From an uncultured Lachnospiraceae bacterium (GTDB taxonomy: Bacteria > Bacillota > Clostridia > Lachnospirales > Lachnospiraceae), in the NCBI GenBank assembly GCA_910589195.1, contig CAJUTC010000009.1, positions 28,011 to 92,010 of the forward strand: a stretch of 64,000 nt of DNA, read 5' to 3'. Positions 35,672-44,201 of the stretch are shown here, one piece after another; position 1 is the first letter of the stretch, and every line of letters starts with the position of its first letter. The translations under genes and the position numbers were made by a program. The notes below the pieces were generated by a model. That model did no database searches. It worked only from the letters and a program-made list of their open reading frames with translations, and had not been told where the DNA came from.

Positions 35672-35700
35672 TTGACTCATTTTCATTCTTACATTATAAT
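35672..35700 (+). promoter_or_regulatory. promoter of the LacI-family gene at 35773
   Basis: -35 TTGACT (35672-35677) and -10 TATAAT (35695-35700) with 17-base spacing. Confidence 0.75.
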
Positions 35701-35772
35701 ATACTCATCTATCCTGGTTTGTCCAAAAATCAGAATCGATATGCGAAGCAAATAAAAGAAAGGGAACATATT

Positions 35773-36849
35773 ATGGCAAATAAGGTTACGATACAAGATA
35801 TCGCTGATGCTTTGGGCATTTCCCGAAATACTGTTTCGAAAGCCATTAACAATACAGGGGTTCTGGCCGATACCACCAGAGCAAAAATTTTAAAAAAAGC
35901 GGCTGAAATGGGATATAAGCAATTTTCTTATTTCACCTCCGCTGACTTAAATAAACCAGAGTTTTTCACCCCGAATTCACAAAAAACAGGAGAAATCGCC
36001 CTTCTTACCACAGTCTTTTGGGGAAAATCTTACTTTATATCTTGCATTGTTGATAAATTCCAAAGGGAACTTTCTCAACTGGGCTACTTCCTTACCATGC
36101 ACCGTATCTTGGACAATGAAGTTGATTCCCTAAAACTGCCAGATTCTTTTGTTCCGGAAAAGACTGCCGGTATCATATGCTTTGAAATGTTTGATTGCAG
36201 ATATGCTCAGATGATATGCGGCCTGAACATTCCAGTTATTTTCGTAGATTCTCCCGCTCAACCGATCCTCCCATTTACAGCAGACCGGATCCTTCCCGAC
36301 AATCAGTCTGATATTTGTGCATTTGTAACAGAAATGGTGTGCAGAAACAAAAAAAGGATCGGCTTTGTAGGGGAATATCTCCACTGCCAATCCTTTTTTG
36401 AACGATATATGGGATATCGTACTGCTATGCTGCTTTCCAATCTTCCGATTATAGAGGAATACTGCATCTTAGGCAATAAGGAGGGGATCAAAAATCCGGA
36501 TTCTTCTGATTATCAGGAATATCTGACCGCGCAACTTCAAACGATGAACAGCCTTCCGGACGTATTTATCTGTGCCAATGACTTTGTAGCTATGGACTTT
36601 ATGCAGGTGCTTAAGAAAAAGGGAATCTCCGTTCCAGAAGATGTTTATCTATGCGGTTTTGATGACACATCAGAATCCCGTATGATAACCCCTTCCCTCA
36701 CTACCATCCACATATACAGTGAAACCATGGGGGAGCTTGCCGCACACCTGCTTATTTCCCGAATCCAAAATCCTTCCACTCATTTTTGTACGGTTCATGC
36801 AGAAACCAGCCTTGTTTACAGAGAGTCAACCGAGGATCCCCCGGTCTGA
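35773..36849 (+). CDS. LacI-family transcriptional regulator of the GH32/ABC sugar operon
   Basis: A 358-residue regulator with helix-turn-helix VTIQDIADALGISRNTVSKA and an effector domain with VYLCGFDDTSESRMITPSL. The start MANKVTIQD is chosen with AAAGGGAA upstream; 18 in-frame codons further up are rejected. Its 3' end overlaps the GH32 gene tail to tail by 24 bases, so the two are convergent. It most likely controls the fructoside operon at 36826-41492; its operator is not identified with confidence. Confidence 0.85.
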   Translation: MANKVTIQDIADALGISRNTVSKAINNTGVLADTTRAKILKKAAEMGYKQFSYFTSADLNKPEFFTPNSQKTGEIALLTTVFWGKSYFISCIVDKFQRELSQLGYFLTMHRILDNEVDSLKLPDSFVPEKTAGIICFEMFDCRYAQMICGLNIPVIFVDSPAQPILPFTADRILPDNQSDICAFVTEMVCRNKKRIGFVGEYLHCQSFFERYMGYRTAMLLSNLPIIEEYCILGNKEGIKNPDSSDYQEYLTAQLQTMNSLPDVFICANDFVAMDFMQVLKKKGISVPEDVYLCGFDDTSESRMITPSLTTIHIYSETMGELAAHLLISRIQNPSTHFCTVHAETSLVYRESTEDPPV

Positions 36850-38349
36850 CGGATTGCTGCCCTCCATATCTAGATCATATTTTATAATATCCATAAGCAC
36901 CTGTCCGTCGGCGAAAAAGGAAATATCCTGAGCATCCAGGTCTGTGTACATCGTCACAGAAAGCACCTGTTCTCCATCATTTACAAAAATTTCCGCACTG
37001 AATGAATCCAGGATGATCCTCAGCTTTAATTTTCCTTTTTGGTCTTTTACCAGGCAGCGCCGTTGATGGATGATTGCTCTTCTGGAACCAGAAAATTTTC
37101 GATCAATCTTCAGCACCGATTCATGGGGACGGAAACTTAAAGAAGTCCTGTACTGGGCATTTTGAGCAAATCGAACCGCAAACTTCTGGTAAAGATTCTC
37201 TTCATCGCCAGGAGAAAGAACCAATTCCATATCCACTCTCCGTCCCTGGATGCCTTGTAAACGGATCTCTCCTGATATGCTTTTGTTCTTATACGCTATC
37301 TCATTTTTCCGCAATGCATCCAGTTCTCTCACCGGCGCCTGATAGAGCCTTCCATTCCTGATAAACAGTTCACGGGGAAGGCTCATCTGGCCCGACCATG
37401 GTTCTTCTGGAGTGCGGATGCCACAGGCATCCCAGTTTTGCATCCAGCCAATCATAATCCTTCTTCCATCAGAAGTTTCTATGGTCTGCGGCGCGTAAAA
37501 ATCAATCCCATAATCTATAGCCTGATCGTGCTGCTCTATAAATGTATCGGTTTTGGGATCATAGTCACCAATCAGGCACAATGTCCCATTACCATTGTGA
37601 TACTCAAATCCCTGAGGAAGCATGTCCTGAGGGCTGGTCAGCAGCACCCATTTCCCATCCAAATAAAAGAAATCCGGACATTCCCACATAGAGCCGAAGC
37701 GATTCCTATTAGCAATTAACACGTTTTTAAATTCCCATTGAAATCCGTCTTTACTTGTATATAAAAGAATCTGGCCGCTTCCGTCAGCACTCCGGTTTCC
37801 TACCACGCATCGGTATGTGCCATCTTCTGTTTTCCACATTTTAGGATCCCTGAAATCAAATCTGCTTCCGCCTTCTGGCAAATGGGTTTCATCTAATACC
37901 GGATTCCCCTCATATTTTTCATAATCTGTTCCATCTCCTACAGCAACACATTGGGTCTGCACTTCACAGATCCCTCCGTCCTTCTGCCTTTCCCGAATAA
38001 CGCCTGTGTACATCAAAAGATGTCTTCCGTCTTCAAGGGTAACAGCGCTTCCGGAAAAGCATCCATCCCTGTCATAGAATTCATCCGGTGCCAGGGCTGC
38101 CGGAAGATAGTTCCAATGGAGAAGATCCTTGCTTACCGCATGTCCCCAGTGCATGGGGCCTGTATGGGAACTATATGGATGGTACTGATAAAACAAATGA
38201 TACATTCCATTATAAACCGAAAAACCATTGGGATCATTTAACCAACCAATGCGCACGGAAAGGTGGAACCCCGGCCTATCCTCTTTGCTGATTAACTTTT
38301 CTGATGCTTCTTCGTATTTCCGTGCTTCCCGTAATGTTTGACTTGTCAT
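36826..38349 (-). CDS. glycoside hydrolase family 32 (beta-fructosidase / sucrose-6-phosphate hydrolase type)
   Basis: A 507-residue GH32 enzyme. The three family signatures are intact: nucleophile Asp in GWLNDPNG, FRDPK, and acid/base Glu in MWECPDFF. The five-bladed domain is followed by a C-terminal beta-sandwich (about 370-507). No signal peptide, so it acts in the cytoplasm on imported sucrose or short fructo-oligosaccharides. The start follows GGAGA. It comes last in the operon after the ABC importer, which fits intracellular fructo-oligosaccharide breakdown. Confidence 0.9.
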   Translation of the reverse strand: MTSQTLREARKYEEASEKLISKEDRPGFHLSVRIGWLNDPNGFSVYNGMYHLFYQYHPYSSHTGPMHWGHAVSKDLLHWNYLPAALAPDEFYDRDGCFSGSAVTLEDGRHLLMYTGVIRERQKDGGICEVQTQCVAVGDGTDYEKYEGNPVLDETHLPEGGSRFDFRDPKMWKTEDGTYRCVVGNRSADGSGQILLYTSKDGFQWEFKNVLIANRNRFGSMWECPDFFYLDGKWVLLTSPQDMLPQGFEYHNGNGTLCLIGDYDPKTDTFIEQHDQAIDYGIDFYAPQTIETSDGRRIMIGWMQNWDACGIRTPEEPWSGQMSLPRELFIRNGRLYQAPVRELDALRKNEIAYKNKSISGEIRLQGIQGRRVDMELVLSPGDEENLYQKFAVRFAQNAQYRTSLSFRPHESVLKIDRKFSGSRRAIIHQRRCLVKDQKGKLKLRIILDSFSAEIFVNDGEQVLSVTMYTDLDAQDISFFADGQVLMDIIKYDLDMEGSNPSDRGILG

Positions 38350-38429
38350 ACCGAAATCTCCATCTTCTATCATAATATACAGTGAAACTGGCCTCTTCCC
38401 AGTCTCACCGCGCTTTGCTTCCTGTTATT

Positions 38430-39287
38430 TTATTTTACAGCTCCTGACGTAACTCCTTCTACAATGTAGCGCTGCAAAAGGACATATAAGATCAGGATGG
38501 GCAGCATCGCCAGCAGCAGCGCCGCCATAACCAATCCAATATCCGTAGAATATGTTCCGTAAAATACCTGTGTGGCAATGGGGATTGTATACAATTCCTT
38601 TTTCGCCAGCACCAAGCTGGGAAGAAGATAGTCATTCCAAAATCCCATAGCATCAATAATCGCAACGGTCGCGATGGTGGATTTCAGCAGAGGGAATACA
38701 ATCATCCAGTAAGTCTGCCAACGGGTACAGCCATCTATCGTAGCCGCTTCTTCAAGGGCTACCGGAACATTGGTCTTAATGGATCCATGGAACATAAAGG
38801 TAGCCATGGACAGAGAAAATCCCACATGCATAAAAATTAATGTAGCTCTGTGGTTCAAAATCCCAAGAACGCCGCCATACAGCGATACCATAGGGATCAT
38901 CAGCACCTGGAATGGGATTACCATAGACGCGATCATCATTCCTAAAAGCGCTCCGCAAGCCTTCCAGTTATTGCGCACAATCACAAATGCGGTCATAGAA
39001 GCAAATAGGATTGTAAGTACTGTGGAGCAGATGGTAATAAAAGCGGAATTTAAGAACGAACGTCCAAAGTTCATCTTTTTCATGGCTTCCGGGAAGTTTG
39101 CCATGGTAAACCCATGGGCTCCCACCAATGCCAGCGGATCGGAAGTGATATCTGCTTTTGTTTTAAATACATTAATCACCACCAAGATAAACGGAAAAAC
39201 GAAACATACAAACAACGCTATCAGAATTATAATCTTAATTGCATGATTGATTTTTTTATTGCGAGCAGCTTGTTCATTTGTATTCAT
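38430..39287 (-). CDS. sugar ABC transporter permease (MalG type)
   Basis: A 285-residue permease with six membrane helices and the EAA loop EEAATIDGCTRWQTYWMIVFP. The start MNTNEQAARNKK is chosen because its ATG overlaps the TAA of the preceding permease in TAATG. It forms the channel with the MalF-type partner. No ATPase gene is in the operon, so a shared MsmK-type ATPase elsewhere is probably used. Confidence 0.9.
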   Translation of the reverse strand: MNTNEQAARNKKINHAIKIIILIALFVCFVFPFILVVINVFKTKADITSDPLALVGAHGFTMANFPEAMKKMNFGRSFLNSAFITICSTVLTILFASMTAFVIVRNNWKACGALLGMMIASMVIPFQVLMIPMVSLYGGVLGILNHRATLIFMHVGFSLSMATFMFHGSIKTNVPVALEEAATIDGCTRWQTYWMIVFPLLKSTIATVAIIDAMGFWNDYLLPSLVLAKKELYTIPIATQVFYGTYSTDIGLVMAALLLAMLPILILYVLLQRYIVEGVTSGAVK

Positions 39288-40168
39288 TATGCCGACACCT
39301 CCGCTTTCTTCCCTACATATACCTGGAGCACGCCTACCACCGCGCAAACCACAAAAAGAATCAGCGCTTCTGCCTGTCCGACTCCAAAATTCTTATATGT
39401 AAAGGCCTGATTATATACATGCATAGCCGCCATTACAGAACTGTTGAACGGTTCGCCATTGGTCAGGGAAAGATTTACATCATACACCATGAAACATCTT
39501 GTTACAGTCAAAAACAGGCACTGTACAAACGAAGAAACCATCAGCGGTACTGAAACATATACAATCGACTGGGTATTGGTACAGCCGTCAATCCTGGCTG
39601 CCTCCAGAACATCATCTGATACACTCATAAATCCTGCCACATAAATCAGCATCATATATCCAGCGTACTGCCATACTGAAACGATAATTAAGCACAGCAT
39701 AGCTCCGCCTGTTGTGGCAAGCCAGGAGGTGGATAAGGGGCCAATGGACAGCGCGGTTCCAAGAGCCACAAACGCCCGGTTAAACACAAACTTCCAAATA
39801 TATCCAAGAACAATGCCGCCAATCAGGTTGGGGATGAAAAAGCCCGCGCGGAAAAAGTTTTGCCCTTTTACGCCGCTTGTTACCAGAAACGCAAGGATAA
39901 AGGCTACCACATTAACCAGAACCACTGCTATAATCGAATACAAAAACGTTCTTCCCATGGCCTGCCAGTATGCCCCGTCCGCAAAGGTAGCCACATAGTT
40001 TGCAAGTCCTACAAAGGGCTTATCCTTTGAAACACCATCCCAGCTTGTAAGAGTCAGATAAATGCCATAGAGAAACGGTACAATAACCACTGCCGTAAAC
40101 ATGAACGTCGTCACACCGGCAAACATAAGAAACTGTTTGCATTTATAAGACATCGTATTGGTCTTCAT
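39287..40168 (-). CDS. sugar ABC transporter permease (MalF type)
   Basis: A 293-residue permease with six membrane helices and the EAA-type loop LEAARIDGCTNTQSIVYVSV. GGGAG precedes the start. It lies 31 bases after the substrate-binding protein gene and is coupled to the next permease by a one-base overlap of stop and start. Confidence 0.9.
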   Translation of the reverse strand: MKTNTMSYKCKQFLMFAGVTTFMFTAVVIVPFLYGIYLTLTSWDGVSKDKPFVGLANYVATFADGAYWQAMGRTFLYSIIAVVLVNVVAFILAFLVTSGVKGQNFFRAGFFIPNLIGGIVLGYIWKFVFNRAFVALGTALSIGPLSTSWLATTGGAMLCLIIVSVWQYAGYMMLIYVAGFMSVSDDVLEAARIDGCTNTQSIVYVSVPLMVSSFVQCLFLTVTRCFMVYDVNLSLTNGEPFNSSVMAAMHVYNQAFTYKNFGVGQAEALILFVVCAVVGVLQVYVGKKAEVSA

Positions 40169-40199
40169 TAACTGTTCTCCCTTCCAACTTTTTCTAAAT

Positions 40200-41492
40200 C
40201 TAGTGCTCTACAGGAGTGGTAGAGGACCAGTAATCCTCTACTGCAGCCGCCAGTCCTGCCCGATCCGTCTGGCCAGCCAAATATTTCTGGAACGCGGCGC
40301 CGCAAAGGGAGAAATGATCATCTGGCAGATAATTGTAGTTATCAATCAGATTGCCTGCGTCCGCATAGGATTTTACAGACACGGACAAAGGATCCAGGCC
40401 TGCCGCGCCAATATTGCTGTAAGCTGGAACAAGGGCGCATTTTTCTGTAAGGAAGGAATTGCCTGCCTCGTCAAATACCAGCCAGTTTAAGAAATCCTTG
40501 GCGGCCTGGCGCTGTTCTTCTGATGTATTGTCGGAAGAATCAATAAAGAAATATTTGGAACCGCCGCCTACCAGTTTCTTGTTTGTTCCGTCTGATGTAT
40601 TCTCCGGAACTGGCATGATACCCATATGTTCCGAATAATCATAAGCATTAATCATAGACCAATCCCAGTTGCCTCCGAACATAAACGCGATTTCGCCTTC
40701 TGCCAGCTTCTGCTCTGACACTTCACGTTCTGCCGCAATTGCGGATGCTGCCGCATAATTATATTTCATCATAGTATCAAAATAGTCCATCCGCGCATTC
40801 CATCTGGGGTTATTCGCCAGATCGGCGCTGCCTTCGTGAAGAGAAGTAATAAATCCATCCACATCATCCTGAGTTTCATAAACCTCTGACAGAAAATGTC
40901 CCGCCAGTGACCAGTCTTCTTTCATAATCCCTGTAGGAGTTTCCATGCCGCCGGCTACCAGCTTTTCTAAAAGCCCCTGGAACGCGTCCAATGTAACGTA
41001 ATCATCCGGATTAAAGGTTTCACCTGTGATTGCTTCAATCGCGTCTGCATTGTAGATCAAACCTCTGGCTTCCACACATACAGGGAAACCAACTACTTTT
41101 CCGTTTACAGACAGCGCGTAATTTGTGTTCTCAACCCATTTTTCGCTACTCAGATCAATGGCATGATCTTCCGCAAGGGAATATACATCTTTGGCATCTA
41201 CCATGGAAAGTGTATAGGGATCATTGGAAGAATACTTTGTGGCCAAATGGGCGGCTACCGTATCATTTGAGTAGTAAACCTCCACATTCACGCCAGTCGT
41301 TTCACTGTACTCTTTGGCCATTTCCTCAAACTGAGCCTGAACCTCAATTTTTGAGTTGAAAATGGTAATAGACACTCCATCACCGCTATTTTGCGCTCCT
41401 GTGTCACCGCCTGTGCTGTCGGCGCTGCCACATGCCGCAAGGGATGCTGTCATGGCAGCTACAAGTGTTACTGCAAGTAACTTCTTTTTCAT
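40200..41492 (-). CDS. sugar ABC transporter substrate-binding lipoprotein
   Basis: A 430-residue extracellular binding protein of family 1. The start MKKKLLAVTLVAAMTASLAA follows TAGGAGGAG and gives a lipobox SLAAC. Family-1 pattern: VSITIFNSKIEVQAQFEEMA near the mature N-terminus and EIAFMFGGNWDWSMINAYD in the middle. It delivers the sugar (sucrose or fructo-oligosaccharide is likely from the GH32 partner) to the two permeases. It is the first gene of the operon. Confidence 0.9.
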   Translation of the reverse strand: MKKKLLAVTLVAAMTASLAACGSADSTGGDTGAQNSGDGVSITIFNSKIEVQAQFEEMAKEYSETTGVNVEVYYSNDTVAAHLATKYSSNDPYTLSMVDAKDVYSLAEDHAIDLSSEKWVENTNYALSVNGKVVGFPVCVEARGLIYNADAIEAITGETFNPDDYVTLDAFQGLLEKLVAGGMETPTGIMKEDWSLAGHFLSEVYETQDDVDGFITSLHEGSADLANNPRWNARMDYFDTMMKYNYAAASAIAAEREVSEQKLAEGEIAFMFGGNWDWSMINAYDYSEHMGIMPVPENTSDGTNKKLVGGGSKYFFIDSSDNTSEEQRQAAKDFLNWLVFDEAGNSFLTEKCALVPAYSNIGAAGLDPLSVSVKSYADAGNLIDNYNYLPDDHFSLCGAAFQKYLAGQTDRAGLAAAVEDYWSSTTPVEH

Positions 41493-41541
41493 ATCGAATC
41501 TCCTCCTAATGAAAAATATTATGTCATATTGGTCTTTTAAT

Positions 41542-41571
41542 ATTATAGAAAAAAAGTAAATTTTCTTACAA
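41542..41571 (-). promoter_or_regulatory. promoter of the fructoside ABC/GH32 operon
   Basis: On the minus strand, -35 TTGTAA (41566-41571) and -10 TATAAT (41542-41547), with an 18-base spacer. Confidence 0.6.
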
Positions 41572-41634
41572 AAAACCAACATTGTGTATAAAAATATATC
41601 AAAAATGATTCCGTAATTCGATAATATTTTCTGC

Positions 41635-41673
41635 AATAATTATCATATTTGTGCAAAAAATATGATAATTATT
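41635..41673. repeat. perfect 16-bp inverted repeat between divergent promoters
   Basis: AATAATTATCATATTT (41635-41650) and AAATATGATAATTATT (41658-41673) are exact inverse complements separated by 7 bases. The right arm runs into the -35 box of the rightward promoter. It is a probable operator; as it is AT-rich with no T-run, it is unlikely to be a terminator. Confidence 0.6.
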
Positions 41674-41700
41674 GACAGGCAATTGTTCTTTTTTTAAAAT
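41672..41700 (+). promoter_or_regulatory. promoter of the 243-residue protein gene
   Basis: -35 TTGACA (41672-41677) and -10 TAAAAT (41695-41700), spaced by 17 bases; predicted start near 41707. Confidence 0.7.
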
Positions 41701-41732
41701 GTAGTAAGCGATTGTGAAACCCCTTTTCAAAA

Positions 41733-41823
41733 TGCCTTGAATGGTCAAGGCAAACAAAATAAAAGCGGCATGACACTGGGTCAAAACCCTTCCCCATCTG
41801 GGGTGGAATCATCCAAACCGCTT
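41733..41823 (+). ncRNA. structured 5' leader of the 243-residue protein gene
   Basis: A hairpin TGCCTTGA-ATGG-TCAAGGCA (41733-41752) is followed by a three-way junction: AAGCGG (41763-41768) with CCGCTT (41818-41823) enclosing GGGT-CAAA-ACCC (41778-41789) and CCCC-ATCT-GGGG (41792-41803). The start codon lies 29 bases after it. A regulatory role is inferred. Confidence 0.4.
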
Positions 41824-41852
41824 GTTTATTATAACGACAGAGGAGAAACGCA

Positions 41853-42584
41853 ATGACCTTAAAAAAACGGAATTTATTTTCTTTACGAAGTAATCTTTAT
41901 CGGGATTTTTGTACATTTAAGCAACTTCCAGGGAAGCAAAAATTGACTTTTATCTGGGATTACTATAAATGGCGCATCCTGGCCTGTATTGCTACAGTGA
42001 TCGTGATTTCCTCTTTTGTTTCGATTCTATGGGAGGGCCAGAAACCCTGCCGCCTTCGAATTTGTGTGGTGCTGAATGAAGAGGCAGATTGCGCATCCTG
42101 GTTCTCTTCTTTTACTGACAAGCTGCAATCTGACGGAAAACCAGGCGCCATCGACATAAACTTTGATCAGATCTTTGACTATAATAGCCCCTATTATTAC
42201 GCTCACGAAATGAACGTTATGTCCACCATTTCTTCTGGCCGTATGGATGTGGCTATCTGCGGCGAACATCTGTATCAGTATCTTCTCACATTGCATGCCT
42301 GTTTTCCTCTTGATCAGTGCCTGTCCGACGAGCTGTTCCAAACCCTCTCTGACAACGGAAAACTTATTTCCGGGCCTGCCAGTCAAATTGCAGACAGGCA
42401 GGGCGTCACTGAACTGGAAGATGGAATTGACGGGTATTATGCTGTGGATTTATCCGGAAGCAGCTTCTTTCAATTATGTAACCAGGCTTCCTTGGAAAAT
42501 GAACCATTATATGCAGTGATCATCTCCAATACGGAACATTTAGATGACTGTGAAACATTGATCCGCGCGCTGACAGAAGCATGA
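41853..42584 (+). CDS. uncharacterised protein with a single membrane anchor
   Basis: A 243-residue protein. About 45 cytoplasmic residues with WDYYKWRILACIATVIVISS lead into one membrane helix (about 50-68); the remaining 175 residues are extracytoplasmic and resemble the mature part of a small binding protein (MNVMSTISSGRMDVAICGEH and GYYAVDLSGSSFFQLC). No named family is recognised. AGAGGAG precedes the start. It has its own promoter, a palindrome and a structured leader, and ends at a terminator. Confidence 0.65.
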   Translation: MTLKKRNLFSLRSNLYRDFCTFKQLPGKQKLTFIWDYYKWRILACIATVIVISSFVSILWEGQKPCRLRICVVLNEEADCASWFSSFTDKLQSDGKPGAIDINFDQIFDYNSPYYYAHEMNVMSTISSGRMDVAICGEHLYQYLLTLHACFPLDQCLSDELFQTLSDNGKLISGPASQIADRQGVTELEDGIDGYYAVDLSGSSFFQLCNQASLENEPLYAVIISNTEHLDDCETLIRALTEA

Positions 42585-42637
42585 TCGGTTTCGATTTTTC
42601 CAGGATAGTTTGACTAGACCATGGAAGTATTTTTGAA

Positions 42638-42661
42638 AAAAATCCTGCCCGGAGGGTTTTT
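42638..42661 (+). terminator. terminator of the 243-residue protein gene
   Basis: AAAAATCCT and AGGGTTTTT (one G-T pair) form a 9-bp stem with loop GCCCGG, the T-run being part of the stem. Confidence 0.65.
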
Positions 42662-42696
42662 GCTTTATAGGACGCATTTTCCGATAAAGTTAAAAA

Positions 42697-42721
42697 ACAG
42701 GGCAGATTTTATCTGCCCTGT
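42697..42721 (-). terminator. terminator of the aldo/keto reductase gene
   Basis: ACAGGGCAGAT and ATCTGCCCTGT form a perfect 11-bp stem with a 3-base loop; on the minus strand TTTTT follows. It lies 21 bases after the stop. Confidence 0.85.
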
Positions 42722-42741
42722 CAATCTTTCCTCCAATACTC

Positions 42742-43890
42742 TTATTTTCCAAATACCGTTCTCGCTGCCTTCATATTCTCTGTAATGGTTACACCAAATG
42801 GACAGCGTGTTTCACATGCGCCACAGCCAACGCATTCCCCTGCTTTATGCTCCAGCAGTGCATAATGCTCCCGCACAGTTTCCGGAATTTCTCCCTGGGC
42901 TTTTGCCAAGTTGTAAAACTTGGTAACCATGGCAATGTCGATCCCCTTAGGACAGGGCGCGCAGTGGCCACAATACATGCAATGTCCCTCCCAGCTAATC
43001 TTAGGGAAGGAGGCAAAAGCAGACGCATAGTCCCGTTCCTCTATGGAAGCGTCTTCATAAGCAATGCTGATTTTTAGCTCTTCTACCGTATGGGCGCCAG
43101 CTAACACCGTTGCCACCGCCGGTCGGGTTAATGCATAGTGGATACATTGGTTTGCAGTTAAAGCCTTCCCTGCCGGCGAAAGCTTCTCGTTCAGCAAATC
43201 CCCTCCTCCAAATGCTTTCATAACAGTAATTCCCACTCCAAGGCTTTGGCAGGTTTCATATAAGGCTTCCCTGGCCGGATCCATATTTACCAGTTTCCCC
43301 GCATAATTTTTTTCATCCCACAGAGCGTTTACGTCTTCTCCTGCCGGCTGTAAATCGTAGCAGGGATTTACACTAAACATTAAAACTTCAATGGTTCCAC
43401 TTTTTACCGCTTCCAGCGCGACTTCCGGATTATGGCTGCTTAACCCGATATGCCGGAGCTTCCCCTGAGCCTTTTGTTCCAGCACATATTCCATAACCGG
43501 CCCTTCCGCTACCGTTTTCCAGTCTTCTAAGGAATCCACATAATGAATCATCCCCACATCAATATAATCGGTTTGAAGCCGCTCTAACAAATCCCGGAAC
43601 CCTTCCTTTACCGCATGGATCTCGCGCGTTCTCTTGTACTGCCCATTTTCCCACACGGAACAGACATGAGCCTGGAGGATAAACTCCTTTCGCCTTCCTT
43701 TCAAAGCTTCCCCCAGACCACTTCGCACCATAGGGCTAGAGCTGTATAAGTCAATGTAATTAACGCCTGCCTGATAAGCAGTATCAATTAAATCGTTTGT
43801 TGCTTCTCCATTGTGATCCGCGAATCCTTCACAGCCCATCCCAATCTCACTGACCTTAAGACCTGTTCTCCCAAGCTCACGATACTGCAT
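42742..43890 (-). CDS. aldo/keto reductase with C-terminal ferredoxin domain
   Basis: A 382-residue protein. The AKR barrel (about 1-270) starts MQYRELGRTGLKVSEIGMGC with the catalytic Asp/Tyr region NYIDLYSSS; the C-terminus has two 4Fe-4S motifs, CMYCGHCAPCPKG and CVGCGACETRCPFGV. Such ferredoxin-fused AKRs are common in Clostridia, with unknown substrates. GGAGGAGG precedes the start. The promoter has a 19-base spacer with a dyad, the layout controlled by MerR-type activators. Confidence 0.88.
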   Translation of the reverse strand: MQYRELGRTGLKVSEIGMGCEGFADHNGEATNDLIDTAYQAGVNYIDLYSSSPMVRSGLGEALKGRRKEFILQAHVCSVWENGQYKRTREIHAVKEGFRDLLERLQTDYIDVGMIHYVDSLEDWKTVAEGPVMEYVLEQKAQGKLRHIGLSSHNPEVALEAVKSGTIEVLMFSVNPCYDLQPAGEDVNALWDEKNYAGKLVNMDPAREALYETCQSLGVGITVMKAFGGGDLLNEKLSPAGKALTANQCIHYALTRPAVATVLAGAHTVEELKISIAYEDASIEERDYASAFASFPKISWEGHCMYCGHCAPCPKGIDIAMVTKFYNLAKAQGEIPETVREHYALLEHKAGECVGCGACETRCPFGVTITENMKAARTVFGK

Positions 43891-43930
43891 TTTGATTCCT
43901 CCTCCTGTCTGTAACAAGTATCGTTCATTT

Positions 43931-43961
43931 ATTTTAACACTTAAAGTTAACTCTAAGTCAA
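43931..43961 (-). promoter_or_regulatory. MerR-type promoter of the aldo/keto reductase
   Basis: On the minus strand, -35 TTGACT (43956-43961) and -10 TAAAAT (43931-43936) have a 19-base spacer. The spacer carries an imperfect dyad at 43940-43957 (minus strand CTTAGAGTTAACTTTAAG), with AGTTAACT at its centre. Over-long spacers with a dyad are typical of MerR-family control. Confidence 0.6.
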
Positions 43962-44045
43962 CGCTTTTCTCCGTTCCTGGAAAACCTACTTTTGTGTTCC
44001 ACCCATATCTTTCCTTTTTCTGTACATTTCTAACAAATTTGTAAA

Positions 44046-44074
44046 TTGTATTTCCTTCTTTTTACTTTTATGAT
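44046..44074 (+). promoter_or_regulatory. flotillin gene promoter
   Basis: -35 TTGTAT (44046-44051) and -10 TATGAT (44069-44074), 17-base spacer. A second -10 (TATAAT at 44074) overlaps. Confidence 0.5.
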
Positions 44075-44201
44075 ATAATTATTTTAACTAATTTTCCGTA
44101 TTCTTAAGAATTTTTTATTAGTTTGCACAGAAATTCCGAATATGGAGTACTAAATTCTCAGTTTTTCAGGAATAATTCCTGGAAAAAGAAAGGAGTATCC
44201 T

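Noticed and set aside
41635..41673. Inverted repeat as a terminator
   Set aside because: AT-rich with no T-run, and no gene ends there in either direction.
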